Assembly: GCF_022846615.1 (NCBI RefSeq) | Contig: NZ_AP025637.1 | Coordinates: forward strand, 3,001,001 to 3,065,000 | Direction of reading: 5' to 3' | Length of the DNA stretch: 64,000 nt | From: Roseomonas fluvialis | Lineage (GTDB): Bacteria > Pseudomonadota > Alphaproteobacteria > Acetobacterales > Acetobacteraceae | Shown here: positions 8,620-16,481 of the stretch, in pieces | Numbering within the stretch: position 1 is the stretch's first letter | How the letters are laid out: every line of letters begins with the position of its first letter | The notes under the pieces: generated by a model | What the model was told of the DNA's origin: nothing | Seen by the model: only the letters and a program-made list of their open reading frames with translations | Database searches by the model: none | Program-made: the position numbers and the translations under genes

Positions 8620-9539
8620 TGCGTCAGGCCTGGCTTCCGCTGGCGGTGCTCGGCGCACTCGCGGCCGCGCCATTTCTCGGCTTCGGCGGGTCCTACGAGA
8701 CCACGCTGATGGCGCGCGCCATGATCCTGGGCATGGCGGCGATCTCGCTCGCCTTCCTGGTGGGCGGCGCGGGCCTCGTCAGCCTGGGCCATGCGGCCTC
8801 GCTCGGCATCGGCGCCTATGCGGTCGCGATCCTGGACGCGCATGGCATCACGGATGCCGCGCGCGTGCTGCCCACGGCGGTCGGCGCCGCCGCGGTCTTC
8901 TCGCTGGTCACGGGGGCGATCGCAATCCGCACCGCCGGCGTGCATTTCATCATGATCACGCTGGCCTTCGGGCAGATGGCCTTCTTCACCGCATCCTCGC
9001 TCGCCGCCTATGGCGGCGACGACGGCTACACCATGTACAGCCGCACCGAGGTGATGGGCACGCGCCTGCTCGAAAGCCGCCTGGCGTTCCACTACATCTG
9101 CCTCGCCGCGCTGGCACTGACCTGGGCGCTGTGTGCCATGCTGCTGGCCTCGCGCTTCGGCCGCGTGCTGCGCGCGTCGCGGGAGAACGCGCAGCGCGTC
9201 GAAGCGGTAGGCGTCGCGCCGTATCCATACCGACTGGTCGGCTACACGCTGGCCGGCGCGTTGGGCGGCATGGCCGGCTTCCTGCTGGCCAACGCGACGG
9301 AATTCGTCTCCCCCGCCACGCTGTCCTGGCAGCGGTCGGGCGAATTGCTGTTCATGGTCATCCTGGGCGGCGCGGGCCGCCTGTGGGGCGCCATCCTCGG
9401 CGCGCTGGTCTTCGTGCTGCTCGAGACGTGGCTCGCGCAGCAGATGCAGCACTGGAAGTTGGTGTTCGGGCCGCTGCTGGTGCTGTCGGTCATCTTCCTG
9501 CGCGGCGGGTTGGCCGGGCTGGTGGCGCGCCGTGGCTGA
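8619..9539 (+). CDS. Branched-chain amino acid type ABC permease, LivM family
   Basis: 306 residues with about eight to nine membrane segments. LVGGAGLVSLGHAASLGIGAYAVAIL (about 43-68) is the hallmark of LivM proteins, and the cytoplasmic loop LRASRENAQRVEAVGVAPYPYRLVGY (about 185-210) is the ATPase-contact region. It pairs with the LivH-type protein encoded immediately upstream, sharing a TGATG junction. It overlaps the following ATPase gene by 8 bases. The membrane portion is short at the C-terminus and carries no fused ATPase, unlike some LivM proteins. Confidence 0.86.
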   Translation: MRQAWLPLAVLGALAAAPFLGFGGSYETTLMARAMILGMAAISLAFLVGGAGLVSLGHAASLGIGAYAVAILDAHGITDAARVLPTAVGAAAVFSLVTGAIAIRTAGVHFIMITLAFGQMAFFTASSLAAYGGDDGYTMYSRTEVMGTRLLESRLAFHYICLAALALTWALCAMLLASRFGRVLRASRENAQRVEAVGVAPYPYRLVGYTLAGALGGMAGFLLANATEFVSPATLSWQRSGELLFMVILGGAGRLWGAILGALVFVLLETWLAQQMQHWKLVFGPLLVLSVIFLRGGLAGLVARRG

Positions 9540-10284
9540 ACCGCTGCTGCGCCTCGATGGGCTGCGCAAGCGCTACGGCGGCCTCGCGGTCACGGATGGC
9601 GTGACGCTCGATGTCCTGCCCGGCGAGATCCACGCCGTCATCGGCCCGAATGGCGCGGGCAAAACCACCCTGATCCACGAGATCACCGGCATCGTCGCCC
9701 CGGATGAGGGCCGCATCCTGTTTGCCGGCGCCGACATCACGCGCCTGTCGCTGCCGCGGCGCGCGCGGGCGGGCCTCGCGCGGTCGTTCCAGATCACCAG
9801 CATCATCGCCGGCTTCTCCGTGCTGGAGAACGTGGCCCTCGCCGTGCAGGCGCGCAGCGGGTCGTCCTTCCGCTTCGCCTGGCCGGCCGCACGCGAACGC
9901 GCATTGAACGACGCGGCGATGGAAGCACTCGCCGAGGTCGGCCTCGCCGACCGCGCCGCCGCCACCGCCGGCGCACTCAGCCATGGTGAGAAGCGCGCGC
10001 TCGAACTCGCCATCGCGCTTGCCACGCGCCCGCGCCTGCTGCTGCTCGACGAACCGCTGGCGGGCGCCGGGCCGGAGGAAACCGAACGCCTTATCGCGCT
10101 GCTCACCCGCCTGAAATCCGCCTACACCATCCTGCTGGTCGAACACGACATGCAGGCGGTCTTCGCCCTCGCCGACCGCATCTCCGTTTTGGTCTACGGA
10201 CGCATCATCGCGACCGGCACGGTCGCCGAGATCCGCGCCAATGCCGAGGTCCGCGCCGCCTACCTCGGCGAGGATGATTCCTGA
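9532..10284 (+). CDS. Branched-chain amino acid type ABC ATPase, LivG family
   Basis: 250 residues. Walker A GPNGAGKT is at residues 38-45, the signature is degenerate (ALSHGEKR rather than LSGGQ, as usual for LivG), and Walker B is RLLLLDEPLAG. The C-terminal extension after the switch histidine (EHDMQAVFALADRI) is the LivG type. It hydrolyses ATP for the LivH/LivM channel together with the LivF-type protein. The GTG start lies inside the end of the LivM-type gene, and its stop overlaps the next ATG by one base. Confidence 0.88.
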   Translation: MAEPLLRLDGLRKRYGGLAVTDGVTLDVLPGEIHAVIGPNGAGKTTLIHEITGIVAPDEGRILFAGADITRLSLPRRARAGLARSFQITSIIAGFSVLENVALAVQARSGSSFRFAWPAARERALNDAAMEALAEVGLADRAAATAGALSHGEKRALELAIALATRPRLLLLDEPLAGAGPEETERLIALLTRLKSAYTILLVEHDMQAVFALADRISVLVYGRIIATGTVAEIRANAEVRAAYLGEDDS

Positions 10285-10985
10285 TGCTCGCGGTCGAAGG
10301 CCTGCTCGCCGGCTATGGCGGATCGCGCGTGCTGCACGGCATCGGCTTCACCGTCGGCGCGGGCGAGGTCGTGACGCTGCTCGGCCGCAACGGCATGGGT
10401 AAAACCACGACGGTGCGCGCCGTGATGGGCCTGCTGCGCCCCGACGCCGGGCGCATCGCGATCGACGGTGCCGACGTCACTGGCCTGCCCCCGCACCGCA
10501 TCGCGCAGCGCGGCATCGGCCTGGTGCCGGAAGGCCGCCAGGTGTTTCCCACGCTGACGGTCGAGGAGAACCTCCTCGCCACCGCCGCCAACCGCGGCCC
10601 CGGCGCGCCGCGCTGGACGCTGCCGGGCGTGCTGGCCCTATTCCCACGCCTGGCGGAACGCCGCCGCAACCTCGGCGCGCGGCTGTCGGGCGGCGAGCAG
10701 CAGATGGTCGCCATCGCCCGCGCGCTGATGACCAACCCCCGCCTGCTGGTGCTCGACGAAGCGACCGAGGGCCTCGCCCCGCTCATCCGCGCCGAGATCT
10801 GGTCCGTCCTTGCGGCACTGCGCGCCGAGGGCCAGGCGATCCTGCTGATCGACAAGAACATCGCCGCGCTGCAGCGCCTGGCCGACCGCCACGTGGTGAT
10901 CGAGAAGGGCCAGGTGGTCTGGACGGGGTCGAGCGCCGCACTCGCCGCATCGCCTGGGGTGCGCGACACGTGGCTTCACGTGTGA
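10284..10985 (+). CDS. Branched-chain amino acid type ABC ATPase, LivF family
   Basis: 233 residues. Walker A GRNGMGKTT lies near residues 36-44, the family phrase IGLVPEGRQVFPTLTVEENL near residues 77-96, signature LSGGEQQM, and Walker B LLVLDEATEGLAP. These are the LivF hallmarks. It is the last gene of the operon and starts on the stop codon of the LivG-type gene. The region after it has no clear terminator; instead there is a decayed cupin fragment. Confidence 0.88.
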   Translation: MLAVEGLLAGYGGSRVLHGIGFTVGAGEVVTLLGRNGMGKTTTVRAVMGLLRPDAGRIAIDGADVTGLPPHRIAQRGIGLVPEGRQVFPTLTVEENLLATAANRGPGAPRWTLPGVLALFPRLAERRRNLGARLSGGEQQMVAIARALMTNPRLLVLDEATEGLAPLIRAEIWSVLAALRAEGQAILLIDKNIAALQRLADRHVVIEKGQVVWTGSSAALAASPGVRDTWLHV

Positions 10986-11043
10986 AGGCCGGCGGCATAC
11001 GAGGACGTTCGACGTACGGCACGAATATACCCCTAGCATCCCC

Positions 11044-11230
11044 ATGGCGCAGAACGCAGTCATCGGCGTGCCGGACGGGCGGCCGAGGCAGGCCACGGCC
11101 AGCGCCCTGGTGCGCCTGTCGATGGGCATCGTGCGCGTCATCTGCAGCGCGTCCGGCGCAACGATGCGCGCGCCGCTCACCCGCATCCACGAGGCGGCGA
11201 CACCGCCGAGGCACTGCGCACCGCCATGCC
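11044..11230 (+). pseudogene. Remnant of a cupin gene (degenerate copy of the gene at 12770-13213)
   Basis: The plus-strand frame starting at 11044 reads GRPRQATASALVRLSMGI, then SGATMRA and LTRIHEA. The intact cupin at 12770-13213 reads GQPMQAGPGDLIRLPMGI, SGAPVRA and FTRIHNV in the same order. About a dozen residues between the second and third blocks are missing. The first cupin motif with the metal ligands is absent. Nucleotide resemblance is visible over about 130 bases (11070-11200). The piece is therefore a broken duplicate, not a working gene. The intact copy lies on the other side of the FkbM gene. Confidence 0.6.
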
Positions 11231-11248
11231 GATCGGCGGTGCAGGCCG

Positions 11249-12589
11249 CTATAGAGGCGTGAAGGTCTCGTGGACCATGACGACGTCCTCCTTCACCTCG
11301 CCATGGAGACGGAAGCCGTGCGTCCCAAGCATCGCCAGCAGCCGCGCCTTGTTCGGCCCCTTCGCCTCGATGGTCATCACGTTGACCCGCACCTTGGCGA
11401 AGTCGAGCGTCGCGAGCGCCGCCGGCTCCCCGCCCTCAAGGTCGAGCGAAAGGTAGTCGATATGCGTGATGCCGTGTTCCAGCAACAGGTTGTCTAACCG
11501 CCGGCCGCGCACCCAAGACAGCTGCAACTCCGGCAGGCTGGCCTCGCGCGCTGCACGACGCTCGATCTGCCGGACCTGCTGCATCGGCATGTGGCGCACC
11601 AGGCCGCCGAGCAGGCCGGCGTCGAGGAACAGCATCGGCTCCTCGACATCGGCCAGCGCGCAATGCGCGACCGGCGCCTTGCGAACCTGGCGCGCACGTT
11701 CGGCGAACATCGGATTGGCTTCCACCAGGAGGCCGGTCCAGCCCAGCGTCCGCTCGAAGAACAGGGTGTTCGAGATGCGCTCGCCATCCGCGACGCCGGC
11801 TTCGAAGAAAACGCCCTTGGCCTGGTTAGGGAAGAAGGTCTCGTGGACGAACCTGTCCTGGCCGTACTGGCCACGGTAGCGCCCGGGCCCGCGCGCCGGC
11901 GGCGGCGAAGCCGGCGCGAGCGCAGGCTCACGGAATGCACGCGACCCGGCGATCGGGGGGCGGTGGTAGACGGCGTCGCCGTGCCACCGTGCGGTGCCCC
12001 CGCTGGTGAACCCCAGGCCGGACAGGTGCGCGTGCAACTCCGGCAACAGCACGCCGCCCTCGTAGATCGCCTCGCTCGACACCTCGACCTGCAGGATCTC
12101 GACGAAGTCGAGGTAGCGACCCGCACCCTTCAGCGCCAACAGCTCGGCGCCCTGGACATCCAGTACCAGGAAGCCGACCTCCTCGGGGCGCAGGCCGGCC
12201 TCGGACAGGACGGTGTCGAGCCGCGATGTCCGGAGTTCCACGGTGGATACCTCCGTGACATGCGGCCATTGCTGCTGCAGCCGGGGCGTCGCCGCGAACA
12301 TGGACGAGGATTTGCCGCCATTGCTGAAGCGGTGGAAGGTCACCTCTCCGCCATCCGCGTCGGCAACCAGGCGGTTGAAGGCCAGCTGCCGCACCCGCGG
12401 GTGCCGCTCGCGCGCAGTCGCCAGCATCATCTCGAGCTGTGCAAAGACATCAGGATCCGCTTCGATCCAGACGATGATCTCGGGCTTCAGGGCCAGGTAG
12501 CGCCCGATTTCCTGCCCCAGGTGGGCGCCCACATGAACAATCGCGCGCGGGGACTTGTCGATCTGCATCATGGCTGGCGACAGTGCCAT
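11249..12589 (-). CDS. Tandem double-domain FkbM-family methyltransferase
   Basis: 446 residues made of two FkbM-type methyltransferase domains. Domain 1 (about 15-205) has the SAM-binding start VHVGAHLGQEIGRYL (19-32) with E43 and the LVLDVQGAELLAL segment (141-153). Domain 2 (about 240-440) begins YGQDRFVHETFF (242-253), has FFEAGVADGE (261-270), LLVEANP (287-293) and YLSLDLEGGEPAAL (379-392). A Pro/Ala-rich linker (about 211-238) joins them. FkbM enzymes O-methylate sugars or polyketides; here a glycan target is a guess. GGAGGG sits 5 bases before the ATG. Neither end carries a signal peptide, so it is cytoplasmic. Confidence 0.82.
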   Translation of the reverse strand: MALSPAMMQIDKSPRAIVHVGAHLGQEIGRYLALKPEIIVWIEADPDVFAQLEMMLATARERHPRVRQLAFNRLVADADGGEVTFHRFSNGGKSSSMFAATPRLQQQWPHVTEVSTVELRTSRLDTVLSEAGLRPEEVGFLVLDVQGAELLALKGAGRYLDFVEILQVEVSSEAIYEGGVLLPELHAHLSGLGFTSGGTARWHGDAVYHRPPIAGSRAFREPALAPASPPPARGPGRYRGQYGQDRFVHETFFPNQAKGVFFEAGVADGERISNTLFFERTLGWTGLLVEANPMFAERARQVRKAPVAHCALADVEEPMLFLDAGLLGGLVRHMPMQQVRQIERRAAREASLPELQLSWVRGRRLDNLLLEHGITHIDYLSLDLEGGEPAALATLDFAKVRVNVMTIEAKGPNKARLLAMLGTHGFRLHGEVKEDVVMVHETFTPL

Positions 12590-12769
12590 CCGAACCCTCC
12601 GCTCAAGGCGACGGGCCGCGCCCCGTCTATGGTAATGTTCCGCAGCGCGGATCGCTGTCAAACACGCGCCGCACGGGCGCGCCCGCGCGAAGCCCCGCCC
12701 TGAAGCAGTCTGGCCGCGCGCGCCGGAAGGCGGCAACATCGCCACGCACCACCAGGGAGAAGGAATGCC

Positions 12770-13213
12770 ATGACAGCCCTCAGCGCGGGAGTGACGCCGG
12801 CCGGCGAAGGGATCGGCGGAGTCGTCTGGAACATCCTCGGACAGACCTACAAGCCGGTCGCGCACAGCGCATCCTGCTTCGCCTTCGACACGCTGTTTCC
12901 CGACGGCACCTTCGTGCCTCCGCACATCCACGCCACGCAGGATGAATTTGTCCGCGTGCTGGAAGGCCGCTTTGACCTCGTGCTGGACGGTCAGCCCATG
13001 CAGGCCGGCCCCGGCGACCTGATCCGCCTGCCGATGGGCATCATGCACGGCATCTTCAACAAGTCGGGCGCGCCGGTGCGCGCGCTGTTCTGGGTGAGTC
13101 CCGCGAAGGGCCTGTACGAGTTGTTCACGCGCATCCACAACGTGCCCGACCCGGCTGAGGTGGTGCGCATCGCCAGCGAATTCGAGGTGGAGTTCCTCCC
13201 CCCACCCGGCTGA
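12770..13213 (+). CDS. Cupin-domain protein
   Basis: 147 residues forming a single small beta-barrel. Cupin motif 1 has H52, H54 and E59, motif 2 has P88-M89-G90 and H93-x3-N97, so a complete metal site (two His, one Glu, one His) is present. Such proteins act as dioxygenases, isomerases or ligand-binding regulators; no substrate can be named. The start is supported by GGAGAAGGA just upstream. It is divergent from the FkbM gene (180-base shared region) and precedes the iron transporter operon by 100 bases. A decayed second copy lies at 11044-11230. Confidence 0.8.
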   Translation: MTALSAGVTPAGEGIGGVVWNILGQTYKPVAHSASCFAFDTLFPDGTFVPPHIHATQDEFVRVLEGRFDLVLDGQPMQAGPGDLIRLPMGIMHGIFNKSGAPVRALFWVSPAKGLYELFTRIHNVPDPAEVVRIASEFEVEFLPPPG

Positions 13214-13313
13214 GGCCGCCGCGCTTGCCTCCGTGACGCTTCTGCGACAGTTTCGTGACACCCAACCCGTGCCGCCATCGGACCCGGGATCACGAAACCA
13301 GGGAGACCGCGTC

Positions 13314-14345
13314 ATGCGCCGCCGCCTGCTGTCCCTTGCCGCCCTTCTGGGCGGCATCGCCCTCACGCCGTTGCAGGCGGCCGCGCAAGGCACGCTGAAC
13401 CTGTACTGTTCCGTACAGATCGAATGGTGCCAGGCGATCGCGACCAACTTCCAGCGCGACACCGGCATCCGCGTGAACATGACGCAGCGCGGCTCGGGCG
13501 AGACACTCGCCGCGATTCGCGCCGAGGGGCAGAACCCGCGCGCCGACGTCTGGTTTGGCGGCACCGGCGACCCGCATTTGGCCGCCGGCGAGGAGAATCT
13601 GACGCAGGCCTATGAAAGCCCGAACAACGCCAACCTGCAGCCCTGGGCGCTGACGCAGTGGAACCAGTCCGGCCGGCGGTCTGTCGGCGTCTATGCCGGT
13701 GCGGTCGGCTTCGGCTTCAACACGGAACTGCTGGCGCGCAAGAATATCGCGCCGCCGGCCTGCTGGGCCGACCTGCTGGACGCACGCTTCCGCGGCGAGA
13801 TCCAGGTGGCCAACCCGAATTCCTCGGGCACCGCCTACGTGATCATCGCCACGCTCGTGCAGATCATGGGCGAGGACCAGGCCTTCGACTTCATGCGCCG
13901 CATGCACCCCAACGTGAATTCCTACGCGCGGTCGGGCACCGGCCCGATCAAGGCGGTGGCGCGCGGGGAGACCGGCGTATCGCTTTCCTTCGTCCATGAC
14001 GCGGTGACCGAGCGCAATGCGGGCTTCCCCGTCTCGTACGCGACACCCTGCGAGGGCACGGGATTCGAAATCGGGTCGATGTCGATCATCCGCGGTGCGC
14101 GCAACCTGACGCAGGCGCGGCGCTTCTACGACTGGGCGCTGACGGAACCGGCGCAGCGCCTGGGCTTCGAGGCGGGCGGGCAGCTACAGACGCCGTCGAA
14201 CCGGAACGCGCCGCTGCCGCCCAATGCGCCGGACCTCTCGCAGATCCGCCTGATCGAATACGACTTCGCGAAGTACGGCCGCGCCGCCGAGCGCCGCCGC
14301 CTGATCGAGCGCTGGGACCGCGAGGTCGGCGCGCTGCCGCGCTGA
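13314..14345 (+). CDS. Ferric-iron type ABC transporter substrate-binding protein (first of three paralogues)
   Basis: 343 residues with a cleavable signal peptide (about 1-24, ending QAAAQ). The mature start LNLYCSVQIEWCQAIATNFQ has two cysteines spaced for a disulphide, followed by GIRV, ADVWFGGTGDPHLAAGEE and the hinge VANPNSSGTAYV. These features match class-2 periplasmic proteins of the FbpA/AfuA/2-aminoethylphosphonate group. The ligand may be Fe(III) or another anion complex. The protein is closely related along its whole length to the products of 14440-15462 and 15459-16475. AGGGAGA precedes the ATG. Confidence 0.85.
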   Translation: MRRRLLSLAALLGGIALTPLQAAAQGTLNLYCSVQIEWCQAIATNFQRDTGIRVNMTQRGSGETLAAIRAEGQNPRADVWFGGTGDPHLAAGEENLTQAYESPNNANLQPWALTQWNQSGRRSVGVYAGAVGFGFNTELLARKNIAPPACWADLLDARFRGEIQVANPNSSGTAYVIIATLVQIMGEDQAFDFMRRMHPNVNSYARSGTGPIKAVARGETGVSLSFVHDAVTERNAGFPVSYATPCEGTGFEIGSMSIIRGARNLTQARRFYDWALTEPAQRLGFEAGGQLQTPSNRNAPLPPNAPDLSQIRLIEYDFAKYGRAAERRRLIERWDREVGALPR

Positions 14346-14389
14346 TCGCTTCGACGTCGGCGCCGGCCCTGACGGCGCCACGACCCTCA

Positions 14390-14413
14390 GGCCGGCGCAC
14401 CCCCGCGCCGGCC
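14390..14413 (+). other. Intercistronic hairpin between the first and second binding-protein genes
   Basis: A perfect 9-bp stem (GGCCGGCGC and its complement) with a 6-base C-rich loop lies in the 94-base gap. No T-run follows, so it is more likely an mRNA processing or stability element than a terminator. A second, weaker inverted GGCGCC pair lies at about 14359-14379. Confidence 0.35.
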
Positions 14414-14439
14414 CCGCCCCCCGACCGGACCGCCCCCCC

Positions 14440-15462
14440 ATGAGACTTCGATCGCTTGCCGCTGCCGCGGCGCTGACGCTCAGCCTCGCCACCCCTGCGG
14501 CGGCGCAGGGCAGCCTCAACATGCTCTGCGCCCCCGCCGCCGACTGGTGCGAGGCGATCGCCGCCGCCTTCCAGCGCGAGACCGGCATCCGCGTGGCCAT
14601 GGCGCGCAAGTCGTCGGGGGAAATCCTCGCCCAGATCCGCGCCGAGGCGCAGAACCCGCGCACCGACATCTGGTTCGGCGGATCGGCCGAGACGCACATC
14701 ACCGCCGCCGAGGGCAACCTTCTTCAGGCCTACACGTCACCGAACATGGCCGGGCTGCACGACTGGGCGCAGCGCGTCCACGCCATGGCGGGCGAGCGCT
14801 GCGTGGGGATTTCCTCAGGCGCGATCGGCATCGCCTACAACCGCGAACTGATGGCGCGGCGCAACCTGGCCATTCCGCGATCCTGGGCCGACCTGCTGAA
14901 CCCTGCCTATCGCGGCGAGATCCAGCTGCCCAATCCGAATTCATCGGGCACCGCCTACACCATCATCGCCGGCCTGATCCAGCTGTGGGACGAGGACCGC
15001 GCCTTCGACTACCTGCGCCGGCTGCATCCGAACGTGAACGCCTATACGCGATCCGGCGCGGCGCCCATGCAGGCGGTCTCGCGCGGCGAAACGGCGTTGG
15101 CGGCGTCCTTCAACATGGAGACGACGTCGATGCAGCAGGCCGGCTTCCCGATCGAGATGATCTATCCGGAGGAAGGCACGTCCTACGAAGTGGCCTGCCT
15201 GTCGATCATCCGCGGCGCACGCAACCTGCCGCAGGCGCGCCGCTTCGTGGACTGGTACCTGACGCCTGCTGCGATGGATATCGGCCCGACGGTGAACCAG
15301 TGGCACGTGCCCGCCGCGCGCGGCGCCAAGCCTGACCCGCGCATCCCGGATCTCTCCTCGATCCGCCTGGTGAACTACGACTTCGCCGCCTTCGGCCAGG
15401 CCGAGGCGCGCCGGCGCATACTCGCGCGCTGGGACCGCGAAATCGGGAGCCTGCCGCGATGA
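14440..15462 (+). CDS. Ferric-iron type ABC transporter substrate-binding protein (second paralogue)
   Basis: 340 residues with a signal peptide (about 1-23, ending AAAQG). It keeps the two-cysteine opening (LCAPAADWCEAI), the TDIWFGGSAETHITAAEG segment and the LPNPNSSGTAYTII hinge of its neighbours. It diverges from the other two copies in the ligand region: AAPMQAVSRGETALAASFNMET replaces the GPIKAVARGE/LSFVH version, and the EIGSMSIIRGARN strand reads EVACLSIIRGARN. That pattern suggests a changed ligand or partner. It overlaps the third gene by 4 bases (ATGA). Confidence 0.84.
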   Translation: MRLRSLAAAAALTLSLATPAAAQGSLNMLCAPAADWCEAIAAAFQRETGIRVAMARKSSGEILAQIRAEAQNPRTDIWFGGSAETHITAAEGNLLQAYTSPNMAGLHDWAQRVHAMAGERCVGISSGAIGIAYNRELMARRNLAIPRSWADLLNPAYRGEIQLPNPNSSGTAYTIIAGLIQLWDEDRAFDYLRRLHPNVNAYTRSGAAPMQAVSRGETALAASFNMETTSMQQAGFPIEMIYPEEGTSYEVACLSIIRGARNLPQARRFVDWYLTPAAMDIGPTVNQWHVPAARGAKPDPRIPDLSSIRLVNYDFAAFGQAEARRRILARWDREIGSLPR

Positions 15463-16475
15463 GGGCGCTCATCACCGGCGCGCTCACTCTGCTCGCGGCC
15501 CTACCCGCCGCGGCGCAGGGCCAGCTCAACCTGTACTGCTCGGCCACCATCGAATGGTGCCAGCCGATCGCGCGCGGCTTCGAACGCACCACCGGCATCC
15601 GCGTTGTGCTGTCGCAGAAATCGACCGGCGAGATGCTCGCGCAACTGCGCGCCGAAGCGCGCAACCCGCGCGGCGATGTCTGGTGGGGCGGCACCGGGGA
15701 CCCACATGTGGCCGCCGGCGAGGACGGCCTGACCATCGCGCATGAAAGCCCGCGCATCGCCGAACTGCACCCCTGGGCGCAGGCACAGTGGCGCCAGACG
15801 CAGGGGCGCACCGTCGGCGTCTATGCCTCGGTGCTCGGCTTCGGCTTCAACACGGAACTGATCGCGCGGCGTGGCCTGCCGGAACCGCGCTGCTGGGCGG
15901 ACCTGCTGAACCCCGCCTATCGCGGCGAGATCCAGATGGCGAACCCGAATTCCTCGGGCACGGCCTACATCGTCATCGCCACACTCGTGCAGATGATGGG
16001 CGAGGACCAGGCCTTCGACTACCTGAAGCGCCTGCACGGCAGCATCAACGCCTATCCGCGCTCCGGCACCGCGCCCATCACGGCGGTGGCGCGCGGGGAG
16101 ACGGCGCTGTCCATTTCCTTCGTGCACAACGCCGCCGAGGAGCGCGCGGCCGGCTTCCCCGTAGGCCACGCCGTGCCCTGCGAGGGCACCGGCTACGAGA
16201 TCGGATCGATGTCGATCATCCGCGGCGCGCGCAACATGGAGAACGCCCGCCGCTTCTACGACTGGGCGCTGAGCGCCGAGGCGCAGCAGGTCGCGAGCCA
16301 GGAAGCGCGCAAGCTGCAGACCATGGCGAATGCCCGCGTCCCGCTGACCGAGGGCGCACCCAACATGGCGACCGCGCGCATCATCGACTACGACAACGCC
16401 CGCTTCGGCGCGAGCGCCGAGCGCCGCCGTCTGCTCGCCCGCTGGGACCAGGAGGTCGGCGCGTTGCCGCGCTGA
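15459..16475 (+). CDS. Ferric-iron type ABC transporter substrate-binding protein (third paralogue)
   Basis: 338 residues with a signal peptide (about 1-20, ending AAAQG). It resembles the first copy more than the second: LYCSATIEWCQPIARGF, GDVWWGGTGDPHVAAGED, MANPNSSGTAYIVIATLVQMMGEDQAFDYLKR and EIGSMSIIRGARN are nearly the same in both. The start overlaps the second gene's stop (ATGA), giving translational coupling, and the permease gene follows after 6 bases. Two retained near-identical binding proteins plus one divergent copy imply dosage or ligand specialisation. Confidence 0.85.
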   Translation: MRALITGALTLLAALPAAAQGQLNLYCSATIEWCQPIARGFERTTGIRVVLSQKSTGEMLAQLRAEARNPRGDVWWGGTGDPHVAAGEDGLTIAHESPRIAELHPWAQAQWRQTQGRTVGVYASVLGFGFNTELIARRGLPEPRCWADLLNPAYRGEIQMANPNSSGTAYIVIATLVQMMGEDQAFDYLKRLHGSINAYPRSGTAPITAVARGETALSISFVHNAAEERAAGFPVGHAVPCEGTGYEIGSMSIIRGARNMENARRFYDWALSAEAQQVASQEARKLQTMANARVPLTEGAPNMATARIIDYDNARFGASAERRRLLARWDQEVGALPR

Positions 16476-16481
16476 AGCCGC

